From assembly GCF_000772705.2 (NCBI RefSeq), contig NZ_JSBW02000047.1, forward strand, positions 97,611 through 161,610: DNA of 64,000 nt, read 5' to 3'. Positions 55,867-64,000 of the stretch are shown in pieces. The notes under the pieces are model-generated. The model had not been told where the DNA came from, ran no database searches, and saw only the letters and a program-made list of their open reading frames with translations. The translations under genes and the position numbers were made by a program. Within the stretch, counting starts at the first letter, position 1. Each line of letters opens with the position of its first letter. The stretch is from Xanthomonas vasicola (GTDB lineage: Bacteria > Pseudomonadota > Gammaproteobacteria > Xanthomonadales > Xanthomonadaceae).

Positions 55867-56301
55867 CTATCGTAGCCGTTGCGCCCACGCTGCGACATGC
55901 TGCTGCAACGCCTCGTGCACAAAACGCTGCGCACTGCCGCTGCCCCAGACGGGTCCAGGCCACGCGGCATCGCCGGGGTGACGGCCGACCACATGCACGT
56001 GCAGCTGCCGCACGATGTTGCCCAGCGCGCCGATATTGAGCTTGCTCACCGCAGGTTGGGTGTGCAGCAACTGCGAAAGCTGGTTGATTTCGGCCAGCAA
56101 CAAGCGCTGCTGGCCGCCATCCAGATCGATCCACTCACTGACATCGGCCACCCGCGGCACCAACACCAGCCACGGGAAGCGTGCGTCATCCATCAGCCGC
56201 ACCTGCGACAGCGGCCCGTCGGCGACGAACACGCTGTCCGCCGCCAGGCGCGGGTCGAGTTGGAAATCGCCCGCAGGCATGCCTGGCGCGGTGTCGCTCA
56301 T
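55867..56301 (-). CDS. HIT-family protein
   Basis: Histidine-triad nucleotide hydrolase or transferase of 144 residues. The triad QLHVHVVGRH is at the C-terminal side, after the LVLVPRVADVSEWIDL strand and LLLAEINQLSQLL helix. The substrate is not clear; in the family, AMP-lysine or dinucleoside polyphosphates are used. Its ATG overlaps the TGA of the upstream dienelactone hydrolase gene (ATGA), so the two are translationally coupled. Confidence 0.92.
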   Translation of the reverse strand: MSDTAPGMPAGDFQLDPRLAADSVFVADGPLSQVRLMDDARFPWLVLVPRVADVSEWIDLDGGQQRLLLAEINQLSQLLHTQPAVSKLNIGALGNIVRQLHVHVVGRHPGDAAWPGPVWGSGSAQRFVHEALQQHVAAWAQRLR

Positions 56302-56960
56302 CCCAGATGCGCCGCGAAGAAACCCAGGGTGCGCTCCAGTGCGCGCTCGGCACTGTCGGCGTCGTAATGGGTCGGGTCGATGCTGCGGTTGAAGGCGTGC
56401 CCGGTCGGGTACACGAAGGTTTCCATCTGCGGCAGCTTCTCGCGGTGGGCCTGGATCGCCTCGGGCGGGATGCTGGCATCGCGCTCGCCGAAGTGGAACA
56501 TCACCGGTGCCTTGGGGGTTTCGTCCAGCAGCTGGGTGTTGCGGCCGCCGTAATAGCTCACTGAAGGCAGCCCCAGGCGGATCGCCGATAGCAGTGCGAC
56601 CGAACCGCCCCAGCAGTAGCCCACCGTGCCGACCTTGCCGGCGCGGGTCAGCAGGGTGGCGGCGGATTTTACCACCGCCACGGCGCGCTCCAGGCCCACC
56701 GCATTGGCCAGCGCCAGGCCGCGCTGGACGCTTTCCTGATCGTACGGCAGCTGCACGTCTTTCTCTTCCAGGTCGAAGAAGGCCGGTGCCAGCACTTCGT
56801 AGCCGCGCGCGGCGTAATCGTCGGCCACCGCGCGGATGTGTTCGTTGACGCCGAAGATCTCTTGAATCACCACCAGGCCGCCGCGCGGGCTGGAAGCAGG
56901 TGTGGCGTGCCAGGCGGCAACCTGGCCGTCGGGGGTGTCGAGCGTGGTCCAGTGACCCAT
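56298..56960 (-). CDS. Dienelactone hydrolase family protein
   Basis: Alpha/beta hydrolase of 220 residues with the DLH pattern: GGLVVIQEIFGVNEHIRAVADDYAARGYEVLAP, nucleophile elbow VGYCWGGSVA with Cys as nucleophile, Asp in FGERDASIP and His in YPTGHAFNR. Known members open dienelactones in chlorocatechol breakdown, but many are of unknown substrate. The stop overlaps the HIT gene start. Divergent from rimO. Confidence 0.92.
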   Translation of the reverse strand: MGHWTTLDTPDGQVAAWHATPASSPRGGLVVIQEIFGVNEHIRAVADDYAARGYEVLAPAFFDLEEKDVQLPYDQESVQRGLALANAVGLERAVAVVKSAATLLTRAGKVGTVGYCWGGSVALLSAIRLGLPSVSYYGGRNTQLLDETPKAPVMFHFGERDASIPPEAIQAHREKLPQMETFVYPTGHAFNRSIDPTHYDADSAERALERTLGFFAAHLG

Positions 56961-57087
56961 GGAAACTCCTGCTGCAGTACGGGGAGGCGCGCATTATCGA
57001 CTGGATTGGCGGCGCCGAAGGTGAGGGTTCCGCTAAGGTGACCTCGCTTGCGCGGGCATGCGGCTCGGAGCGCTGCCCACGCACCGC

Positions 57088-57093
57088 TATAAT
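57088..57093 (+). promoter_or_regulatory. Candidate -10 box for rimO
   Basis: TATAAT lies 49 bases before the rimO ATG. The -35 region at 16-18 bases is unremarkable. Confidence 0.35.
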
Positions 57094-57141
57094 CGGGCCG
57101 CTCAGGCCCCAGGCCGCTCCGTTCCCCAGGCTCCTGCTTCC

Positions 57142-58506
57142 ATGTCCCAGCTGAACCCCAAAGTCGGCTTCGTCAGCCTTGGCTGCCCGAAGGCGCTCGT
57201 CGATTCCGAACGCATCCTCACCCAGCTGCGCGTGGAGGGCTACGACATCGTGCCCAGCTACGACGCTGCCGATGTGGTGGTGGTCAACACCTGCGGCTTC
57301 ATCGATTCGGCGGTGACCGAGTCGCTGGATGCAATTGGCGAGGCGATGAATGCCAACGGCAAGGTCATCGTCACCGGCTGCCTGGGCAAGCGCCCGGAGC
57401 AAATTCGCGAAGCGTATCCGCAGGTGCTGGCGGTATCGGGTCCGCAGGACTACCAGAGCGTGATGGAGGCGGTGCACGCCGCCTTGCCGCCGCGTCACGA
57501 CCCGTTCGTGGATCTGGTGCCGGACTACGGCATCAAGCTGACCCCGCGCCATTACGCGTATCTTAAAATTTCCGAAGGCTGCAATCACCGTTGCAGCTTT
57601 TGCATCATTCCGTCGATGCGTGGCGATCTGGTCTCGCGTCCGGTGGATGAAGTATTGCGCGAGGCCGAACGGCTGGTGCGCGGTGGCGTCAAGGAATTGC
57701 TGGTGGTGTCGCAGGACACCTCTGCCTACGGCGTAGACCTGAAATATGCCGAGCGTCCGTGGCGTGACCGCATGTATCAAACCCGCATGAAGGCGCTGTG
57801 CGAAGGTTTGTCGGAGTTGGGCGTGTGGACGCGCCTGCATTACGTGTATCCATATCCGCACGTGGATGATGTGATTCCGCTGATGGCCGAAGGCAAGCTG
57901 TTGCCGTATCTGGACATCCCGTTCCAGCACGCCAGCCCGCGCATTCTCAAGCTGATGAAGCGCCCGGGTGCAGTGGAAAAGACCCTGGAGCGCGTGCAAC
58001 GCTGGAAGGCGATGTGCCCGGAGATCACCGTGCGCTCGACCTTCATCGTCGGCTTCCCCGGCGAGACCGATGCCGAGTTCGAATCCTTGCTCGATTTTTT
58101 GGATCAGGCGCAGCTGGACCGCGTCGGTGCGTTCGCGTATTCGCCGGTCGATGGCGCCGGCGCCAACGCCTTGCCGGACCCGGTGCCGGAGGAAGTGAAG
58201 CAGGAGCGCCTGGCACGCTTCATGGCCAAGCAGGCAGAAATTTCTGCGTTGCGGCTGGAAGCAAAAATCGGCAGCGTGCAGCAGTGCTTGGTGGATCTGA
58301 TCGAAGACGACATCGCGGTGGCGCGCTCACGTGCCGATGCGCCGGAGATCGATGGTTTGGTGCATATCCAGAACGGCGGCGAGCTCGGGCTGAAGGTGGG
58401 CGATCTGGTCGACGTGGAAATCACCGACAGCGATGAGCACGATCTGTTTGGCGATGCACTGCCGGTAAAGAGCAATCGCGGGATTGAACTTGCGGTGATC
58501 AGCTAG
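57142..58506 (+). CDS. rimO: Ribosomal protein S12 methylthiotransferase RimO
   Basis: Radical SAM enzyme that adds a methylthio group to Asp89 of ribosomal protein S12. The 454-residue product has the UPF0004 domain with cluster cysteines at C15, C51 and C80, the radical [11 protein letters not shown] (147-154), SFNLP-like [20 protein letters not shown], and a C-terminal TRAM domain with [17 protein letters not shown]. Features match RimO rather than MiaB: the [16 protein letters not shown] opening is characteristic. ATG 57142. Confidence 0.97.
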   Translation: MSQLNPKVGFVSLGCPKALVDSERILTQLRVEGYDIVPSYDAADVVVVNTCGFIDSAVTESLDAIGEAMNANGKVIVTGCLGKRPEQIREAYPQVLAVSGPQDYQSVMEAVHAALPPRHDPFVDLVPDYGIKLTPRHYAYLKISEGCNHRCSFCIIPSMRGDLVSRPVDEVLREAERLVRGGVKELLVVSQDTSAYGVDLKYAERPWRDRMYQTRMKALCEGLSELGVWTRLHYVYPYPHVDDVIPLMAEGKLLPYLDIPFQHASPRILKLMKRPGAVEKTLERVQRWKAMCPEITVRSTFIVGFPGETDAEFESLLDFLDQAQLDRVGAFAYSPVDGAGANALPDPVPEEVKQERLARFMAKQAEISALRLEAKIGSVQQCLVDLIEDDIAVARSRADAPEIDGLVHIQNGGELGLKVGDLVDVEITDSDEHDLFGDALPVKSNRGIELAVIS

Positions 58507-58540
58507 CGCAAGGTTGCGTAGAATAGCTCGTACATGACTC

Positions 58541-59026
58541 TCATTGCGAGTTCGGCGTCTTCGCGACCCAGGGCGCGCGGATGTTTTTTTCGGCTATAAG
58601 TCGGCTTCCAAGAGTATGCTCTTGATCGTAGGCTTCTTTTCGATGCGCATAGGCATTTCTTCTTTCAACCAGTAGGCATAGATTTTTCAGCAAGTTCTGG
58701 CTTAAAACTAAATTGGGTATTTGGTGTTTTCTCATCTCTTCAATGATTATTCCCAGTGTTGGCTTCTTCAGTGAGCGGCCTGCAGCCTTCAGCTCATCTG
58801 CCAAAGTCATCTCAATATAAGCAGATGCCGTTAAAACTGCTGCAATGTCCAGGCTAAGTTTGAAGCACTTCTTTGCTTCCTGGAGAAGAGTGGGTGATTC
58901 GATATCATTACTCGAAAAGGCTACGGAATACTGCTCAAGCGCACCCAGCCATTTGATGCGCTCAGCGCGATCAGGTCTTGATTCAATGTCAGCTCTTTCC
59001 AGTGCGTCTAGTAGGTTGAGGTTCAT
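58541..59026 (-). CDS. HEPN-like helical protein, low-GC
   Basis: I do not recognise a named family. The 161-residue product is mainly helical and has no signal peptide. It contains LLVERRNAYAHRKE, in which R123-N124-x3-H128 fits the R-x4-6-H catalytic motif of HEPN RNases, after a helix around 53-80 (CFKLSLDIAAVLTASAYIEMTLADEL-type) and another at 93-120. Codon use is visibly AT-richer than the neighbours, which suggests horizontal acquisition. The ATG at 59026 lies five bases after the greB stop, so it may ride on the greB transcript. No nucleotidyltransferase (MNT) partner is adjacent. An RNase toxin or defence role is inference. Confidence 0.6.
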   Translation of the reverse strand: MNLNLLDALERADIESRPDRAERIKWLGALEQYSVAFSSNDIESPTLLQEAKKCFKLSLDIAAVLTASAYIEMTLADELKAAGRSLKKPTLGIIIEEMRKHQIPNLVLSQNLLKNLCLLVERRNAYAHRKEAYDQEHTLGSRLIAEKNIRAPWVAKTPNSQ

Positions 59027-59031
59027 GCGTT

Positions 59032-59535
59032 TCAAGCCTCGTAATGGACGGACATCACCACAAACGTGTGCTTGCCTGCCGGCAATTGCGCATCGAATTC
59101 GTCGTCCACGCGCTTTTTCAGCAGTGCGCGCGCCAGGGGCGAATCGATGCTGATCCAGCCGCGTCCGGCATCGGTTTCGTCCGGGCCGACGATGCGGTAG
59201 CGCAGCAACTCGCCGCTGTCGGCATCTTCCAGTTCCACCTGCGCGCCGAAGAACACCGCATTCGGGTCGGTGGGCGCGGTATCCACCACGCGTAGCGCTT
59301 CCAGGCGCTTGCTCAGATAACGCACACGGCGGTCGATCTCGCCGAGCTGCTTCTTGCGATAGGTGTATTCCGCATTTTCCGAGCGGTCGCCTTCCGCGGC
59401 CGCCGCCGCCAGTGCGCGGACCACCTCGGGCCGGCGCACGCGCCATAGGTCTTCCAGCTCGGCCTTGAGGCGGGCGTGGCCTTCGGGCGTGATCAGCGCG
59501 GTGCTTTTTTCGGCAGGTGGGCGCCAACGGCTCAT
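59032..59535 (-). CDS. greB: Transcription elongation factor GreB
   Basis: GreB inserts its coiled coil into the RNA polymerase secondary channel to cleave backtracked RNA. The 167-residue product has the N-terminal coiled coil with the tip acidic residues in [32 protein letters not shown], and the FKBP-like C-terminal domain ([23 protein letters not shown]... [14 protein letters not shown]). The basic patch and longer N-terminal arm ([19 protein letters not shown]) fit GreB over GreA. ATG 59535. Confidence 0.94.
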   Translation of the reverse strand: MSRWRPPAEKSTALITPEGHARLKAELEDLWRVRRPEVVRALAAAAAEGDRSENAEYTYRKKQLGEIDRRVRYLSKRLEALRVVDTAPTDPNAVFFGAQVELEDADSGELLRYRIVGPDETDAGRGWISIDSPLARALLKKRVDDEFDAQLPAGKHTFVVMSVHYEA

Positions 59536-59646
59536 GGGGCAGGGCAGGTTCGAACGACGGGGCCGCGATGCTAGCGCGCATAGCGTGCTTGCGCATCTGC
59601 CGCCGCACAGCGAAGCTTTGCGCCATTCTCGGACACGGACGTCGTC

Positions 59647-61048
59647 ATGCTGATCATGCCGCTGCACAAACCCTGCTCGCGCCAAAATATTCCCTGGGTG
59701 ACGCTGCTGCTGGTGCTGATCAATGTGGTCGTCTACCTGGGCTACCAGCGCAAGGACGATGGCCTGGTCGAGAGTGCCGTGCACTATTACGTGCAATCCG
59801 GGTTGGGCGCGCTGGAGGCCGATGCGCATATCCGTGACCTGCAGCAGACCGCTGACGCCAAGCAGCGCGCGGCGCGCCAGGCAAAACTGGACAGCGTGGC
59901 TAAACCGCAGCGCCTCGCCTAGCTGGCGCACCTGACGATGCACGATGGCGCCTTCGAACAAGCGCTGCGCAGCGGCAGCTTGTTCAAGGACGACGAGCAT
60001 CTGCACGAATGGCGCGCGTTGCGTGCGCCTTACGGCACGTGGCTGTCCAAAATCTTCACGCTACGCCATCTGCAGCGCAGTTCCGAATGGTCGCCAGCGC
60101 GCATGCTGACCGCCACGTTCCTGCATGGCAGCTTCGATCATTTGTTGGGAAACATGCTGTTTTTGCTGGCGTTAGGCACCTTGCTGGAAGGTGCGATCGG
60201 CAGTGGCTGGTTCCTGCTGCTGTATTTACTCGGCGGATTCGGTCCCATCGCCGACTTGATGGGCGCGTTTTGCGTGGTCTGGGGACGACGCAAGGTACGC
60301 TTTTTCTACTGGTTTTTCGTCGTCTTCAACTACGCGCGCGGCCCGCCGATCCTGCTGTTGCCCCTGTGGCTGGGCTGGGAGTTGTACAGCCTGGCATCCA
60401 GCGACAACGGCGCAGTCGCCTTCGGAGCGCATGCAGGCGGCCTAGTCAGCGGTGCATTGCTGGGCGCATTGCTGGTGCTGTTGCGGCGAACCCGGCCGGC
60501 ATTTATGGAAGAGGGCGACGCGCTCGCGGTGGATGATCGCTGGGAGTGTGCGCAGTGGCATCTGGGCCGGATGGAAGACGCCGAGGCCGAATATTTGCTG
60601 GCGGAGCTGGCCAGCGAGCAGCCGCACAATCTAGACGTTGCGCTTGCGCGTTATCGCGCAGCGCGTCATGCAGGACGCGGACAGGACAGCCTGCGCCATG
60701 CCGGACGTTGCTGACACTGCAGACGCACAACGCGCAACACAGGCGTATCCAGCTGGCGGTCGCCGACGAACTCAGCAAGGCCAAGATGGCCTATGGTCTC
60801 CCGGCGCGCAGGGCTTTGATCGCTGCGCGCATACGCAACGGACTGCTCGCCGATGCCGAGCGCTTGTTGAAAGAAGGCGAGCTGAGTGCGCCACGCGACG
60901 CATTGGCGCACAGTGACTTGTGCTTGCTCTACGTCATGGCGAGCTACAGGCAGTCGAGCAGCGCACGCGGCTGTTAGGTATGGTCGCGGAGCAGTTTCCC
61001 GAACAAGGTCAGGCCACCAAGGCAGGTTTCCTGCTCGACGATGGGTGA
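59647..61048 (+). pseudogene. Rhomboid-family protein, decayed
   Basis: A second rhomboid gene with several lesions. It opens [21 protein letters not shown], then a TAG at 59920-59922 interrupts the frame after [11 protein letters not shown]; the frame continues with LTATFLHGSFDHLLGNMLFLLALGTLLEGAIGSGW. The segment that should carry the catalytic GxSG reads GGFGPIADLMGAFCVVWG, so the serine region is deleted in frame. After 60700 the remaining C-terminal part continues in another frame (QTHNAQHRRIQLAVADELSKAKMAYGL) and shifts again near 60940 to end FLLDDG at 61048. Not functional. Confidence 0.85.
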
Positions 61049-61287
61049 GCCGTCTCAGCTTGCTTGGCGTGCTGCGACCAACATTCACCGCCAGCGATAG
61101 TTTGTCGATAACGGAACGGATGATCTGTGGCCTGCAAGCACATCCATGCAGGTTTTTGTGCGGCATCCATGCCGTCTAAAGCGCCTCGGCGGCGAGCGGG
61201 CCAGGACCAGTCCAGTTGGCTGGCACTGCTGCGCGCAGTCTCGATGAGAGCTGTTTGATCAGATCCCTCAAAGGGTTCGGCAGCCGC

Positions 61288-62562
61288 TCAAGCCGGTTGA
61301 ATTGGCACCGCTTTCAGTGCTGCATCCAGTTTCGCGCGCAACGCGTCGTTGTCGCACTGATCGATTGCGTTATGCAGAACACCGCGCGCCTCGTCGTCGC
61401 GACCGAAGCGCTCGGCCAGCAGCAAGCCGGCGTCCAGCGACCAGGCCGGCAGCATTGGGTCGCGCGGCCATGCAGCGATAGCGGCCAGCAGGCCGTCGGT
61501 TGCGAGTTGGAACTGCCCGGCCATCTTTGCGCGCTCGGCCAGCACGTTGGCTTGTTCGGGCGTCAGCGGTGTAAATGTGGGGTCGAGGTCCAGCGCCGCG
61601 CGCTGCAGTGCAAGCGCACGCCGCTCCTGCTTTTCCTGCAGCAGGCCGTTGATGTATTGGCGCGTGTGCTCGCGTAACTCGTCGTTGCGGTGATGCTGCC
61701 GGAGCAGGCGCTGATACAGCTCGTGCACTGCCAGACTCACCGCGCGCGAACGCACCGCACCGCGCAGGGCCTGGAAGGCTTCGTCGGAGTGGCCGTCGCG
61801 TACGTACTGTTCTGCTTCGTCGAGCAGGCGCTGATCCGGGTCGCTGCGTTCGTGCGCGGCTCCGCTGCTAGGCTCGTATCCAAGCTCCTCGTGGTACTGG
61901 TAGACCAGATACCCCAGCAGGTGAAAGCTGGCGAACAGGGACCAGATCGAGGTCATCACCACCGTCGCTTCGCGCACGAGTGGGGGCAGATATTTCATGG
62001 CGAAGAATACCGCTGCCGTACCGCTGCCCTGGATGACATAGAGCAGGCCATAAGCGGCCAAATACGGCCAGCCGATCCGCAGCGCCATGTCGATCGAGAC
62101 GAGCGGATTGAGTGCGCGGCGCAGGCTGCCGTCGATGGCAAGCGAGATCAGCATGCCCGGCAGCAACAACATGGTTCCCAGATAGGCAACGGTCAACCCG
62201 AACCGGCCCCCGATTGCGGCAGCCATGCCGATCACGATGCCCAGCGCAACGGCCAGCAGGATCAAGCGAAGCACTGCGCTGTCGAAACTGTTGTACCCCA
62301 GTCGTGGCGCGTCGGTTTCGCCATCGGCGGTGTAGCGCAGAATGTCGAACGCATAGGTGTAGGTCGCCATACCCAGCACGCCGGCAATCACCAGTTTCAC
62401 GATGCCCGGCAGCACCAATAACGCGCTACATAACGTCAGCGCGATCAGCGCATACAGCGCGGAGCCACGCAGCGGATACGTGGCGATGGAGGGAATGCGG
62501 GTCCAGAACGGCGCAGGCGCAGCTTGCGCGGCCACTTTGCGTGCGCGAAAACGGTCTTCCAT
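61288..62562 (-). CDS. Membrane protein of unknown function with helical C-terminal domain
   Basis: 424-residue protein with about five membrane helices in the first 240 residues (LYALIALTLCSALLVLPGI, LRLILLAVALGIVIGMAAA, VAYLGTMLLLPGMLISLAI, LAAYGLLYVIQGSGTAAVFF, WSLFASFHLLGYLVYQY), then a soluble alpha-helical region of about 180 residues with TPR-like repeats (EAFQALRGAVRSRAVSLAVHELYQRLL; ALALQRAALDLDPTFTPLT). The first half resembles DUF4013-type membrane proteins, without certainty. ATG 62562; GTG one codon before is an alternative. 61049-61287 contains no gene. Confidence 0.8.
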   Translation of the reverse strand: MEDRFRARKVAAQAAPAPFWTRIPSIATYPLRGSALYALIALTLCSALLVLPGIVKLVIAGVLGMATYTYAFDILRYTADGETDAPRLGYNSFDSAVLRLILLAVALGIVIGMAAAIGGRFGLTVAYLGTMLLLPGMLISLAIDGSLRRALNPLVSIDMALRIGWPYLAAYGLLYVIQGSGTAAVFFAMKYLPPLVREATVVMTSIWSLFASFHLLGYLVYQYHEELGYEPSSGAAHERSDPDQRLLDEAEQYVRDGHSDEAFQALRGAVRSRAVSLAVHELYQRLLRQHHRNDELREHTRQYINGLLQEKQERRALALQRAALDLDPTFTPLTPEQANVLAERAKMAGQFQLATDGLLAAIAAWPRDPMLPAWSLDAGLLLAERFGRDDEARGVLHNAIDQCDNDALRAKLDAALKAVPIQPA

Positions 62563-62704
62563 GACGCTCCCCAAGCCTGTGATGTGAAGGAATTGTGCGG
62601 GCGCGCGTGTCGCTGCGCAATTGGGACGTGTGAGTTCCGCCAGCGGGGCGGGTGGCGGGATGATTGTTGGCAGCAACCTTGCGGCACCTGCCGCTGCCGC
62701 TGCA

Positions 62705-62866
<162 letters not shown>

Positions 62867-63193
62867 AGTCAACGCCGGGTTGCCCCATGCCGTGCAGGCA
62901 GCTGCAATCACAGATTCAGCACGGTGGTGTGCCTATCACGCGATGCCTAATCAGCCTGAAAAATACCAGCGTCCCGTGTGTCATCGGGTTACCAAACCAA
63001 GCTGTGCCGTGCCCACGTAAACTTCCGCCTTGGATACGGTGTTGGCAAGTACCGACAATGGAACGCTTCTCTCAATAGTCGTGTTGAGCGACTCCATCTT
63101 CAGCGCCGCCGTACGGTAAGTCAGTCGTTATTTCCACAATGAGCTTTGCTTGGATCTCACCCCCACCGGCAACCCGCAGGTTCGTCTTCGTAA

Positions 63194-63364
63194 CATCGCG
63201 ACAAGGTCGGCGACGGCGGTGGGCTCGAAGAAGACGGCGAAGACATCGAAGTATTGGAGTTATCACTCGACACTGCGCTGGCAATGATCTCCACGGGCGA
63301 GATCGCCGACGCCAAGACCATCATGCTGCTGCAGTACGCCAAGTTGCATGGTGTGCTGGAGTGA
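63194..63364 (+). pseudogene. NUDIX hydrolase (NudK-like) C-terminal remnant
   Basis: The frame is open only after a TAA at 63191 and reads KVGDGGGLEEDGEDIEVLEL, then LDTALAMISTGEIADAKTIM and LLQYAKLHGVLE to a TGA at 63362. This matches the C-terminal end of NudK-type GDP-mannose/ADP-ribose pyrophosphatases. The N-terminal two-thirds, including the Nudix box, are missing, so it is dead. It lies 100 bases from the IS3-type transposase. The upstream stretch 62867-63193 has no assignable gene. Confidence 0.75.
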
Positions 63365-63466
63365 GGTGCGCCCAGTCCACTCTGCCCAATATAGGTAAGT
63401 AGGCAAACGCGCAACGCGCGTATGCCCGGGTAATCCCCCCGCTTTTAGCGGTCGCCAAAAGTGGAG

Positions 63467-64000
63467 CTATGCGGTCATCGCCAATTTCATCGCTGGGGTG
63501 ATGCCGCCCAGCGCCATGTTGGGGCGCTCGTGGTTGTACGTCCATAGCCAGCGTGTGGCCTCGTCCTGAACCTGCTCGATGGTGTCGAACAACGTTGTGG
63601 CCAGCCAGGCATAGCGGACGGTACGGTTGTAGCGCTCGACGTAAGCATTCTGCTGTGGTTTGCCCGGCTGGATGTGGTCGATCCGAATGCCGCGCTGCTG
63701 TGCCCAGGCTAGCAGCGCGCCACTGATGTACTCCGGGCCGTTGTCACAGCGAATCACGCGCGGCTTGCCGCGCCACTCGATGATCTGATCCAACGAGCGG
63801 ATCACCCGGGCCGATGGCAACGACAGGTCGACCTCGATCCCCAGACCCTCGCGATTGAAGTCGTCGAGCACGTTAAACAACCGGAAGCTGCGACCATCGG
63901 CCAACTGGTCGTGCATGAAGTCCATCGACCAGAACTGGTTGATCGTCTCCGGCACCGCCAACGGCTCTGGCCGCTCGCGCACCAGCCGCCTCTTCGCGTG
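63467..64000 (-). mobile_element. IS3-family transposase OrfB (partial at window edge)
   Basis: C-terminal part of an IS3-family DDE transposase, open to the window end. Catalytic residues are visible as SMDFMHD (first Asp), [10 protein letters not shown] (second Asp) and QNAYVERYN (Glu), with the [10 protein letters not shown] helix near the end; the [13 protein letters not shown] start matches the region before the rve domain. The stop is at 63467. The outer end of the element probably lies between about 63410 and 63460, where CCGCTTTTAGCGG (63440-63452) forms a small palindrome; its exact terminal repeat cannot be fixed without the other end. Confidence 0.9.

Noticed and set aside
57048..57093. 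Sigma-70 promoter with TTGCGC at 57048 and TATAAT at 57088
   Set aside because: The 34-base spacer is too long for a functional pair; only the -10 is kept as a candidate.
63072..63284. Short minus-strand ORF with VEITTDLPYGGAEDGVAQ near the NUDIX remnant
   Set aside because: I could not connect it with any family, and it overlaps the remnant; kept out as unsupported.

Overview
The window looks like chromosomal DNA of a Xanthomonas species (Gammaproteobacteria, Lysobacterales). The supporting signs are GC-rich coding sequence, the order holA-nadD-rsfS-...-rlmH and maf-rng-yhdP-...-tldD, several large TonB-dependent receptors, M13, M35 and C40 secreted peptidases, and genus-typical intergenic repeats. 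I cannot fix the species from sequence alone. At least six genes are broken and an IS3-type element enters at the right edge, so this may be a lineage undergoing gene decay.

Layout. 1-4.2 kb: tail of holA, nadD, rsfS, a multiply frameshifted PhoX/DUF839 gene (minus strand) and rlmH. 4.2-9.4 kb, minus strand: a TonB-like protein, an Oar-type TonB-dependent receptor interrupted by an amber codon, and a SIMPL-domain periplasmic protein. 9.5-20.2 kb: maf-rng (overlapping), the giant AsmA-like yhdP, a DUF6065 gene (minus), tldD, darP (minus) and pmbA. 20.6-25.2 kb: a DUF4870 membrane protein, then minus-strand M35 metallopeptidase, ispA, xseB and tilS. 25.6-30.4 kb: alkaline phosphatase (minus), a DAACS symporter, a SAM methyltransferase and a hotdog thioesterase. 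30.6-38.3 kb: two C40 peptidases (minus), slyD, a DUF418 protein, a DadA-like oxidase overlapping gor, an alkyltransferase-like protein and a rhomboid protease. 38.5-45.3 kb: three consecutive M13 metallopeptidases (minus). 45.3-52.7 kb: remnant of a CrtI-like oxidoreductase, then two TonB-dependent receptors (minus). 53-60 kb: apbC, dcd, two tiny membrane proteins, a HIT protein, a dienelactone hydrolase, rimO, a HEPN-like protein and greB. 59.6-64 kb: decayed rhomboid gene, a five-helix membrane protein, a 27-copy hexamer repeat, a NUDIX remnant and the truncated IS3-family transposase.

Functional themes. Housekeeping functions (NAD synthesis, ribosome maturation and silencing, tRNA-Ile lysidinylation, RNase G, isoprenoids, dCTP deamination, Fe-S delivery, glutathione redox) are interleaved with a cell-envelope set (receptors, TonB, signal-peptide peptidases, lipoproteins).

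Non-coding structure is prominent. A 141-146 bp element with 13-bp terminal inverted repeats is present in four copies, three of which begin inside the stop codon of the preceding gene. A GGGAATC-like heptamer family runs into gene ends (nadD N-terminus, darP C-terminus). REP-like palindromes and strong hairpin terminators are also present. No tRNA, rRNA or CRISPR was seen.
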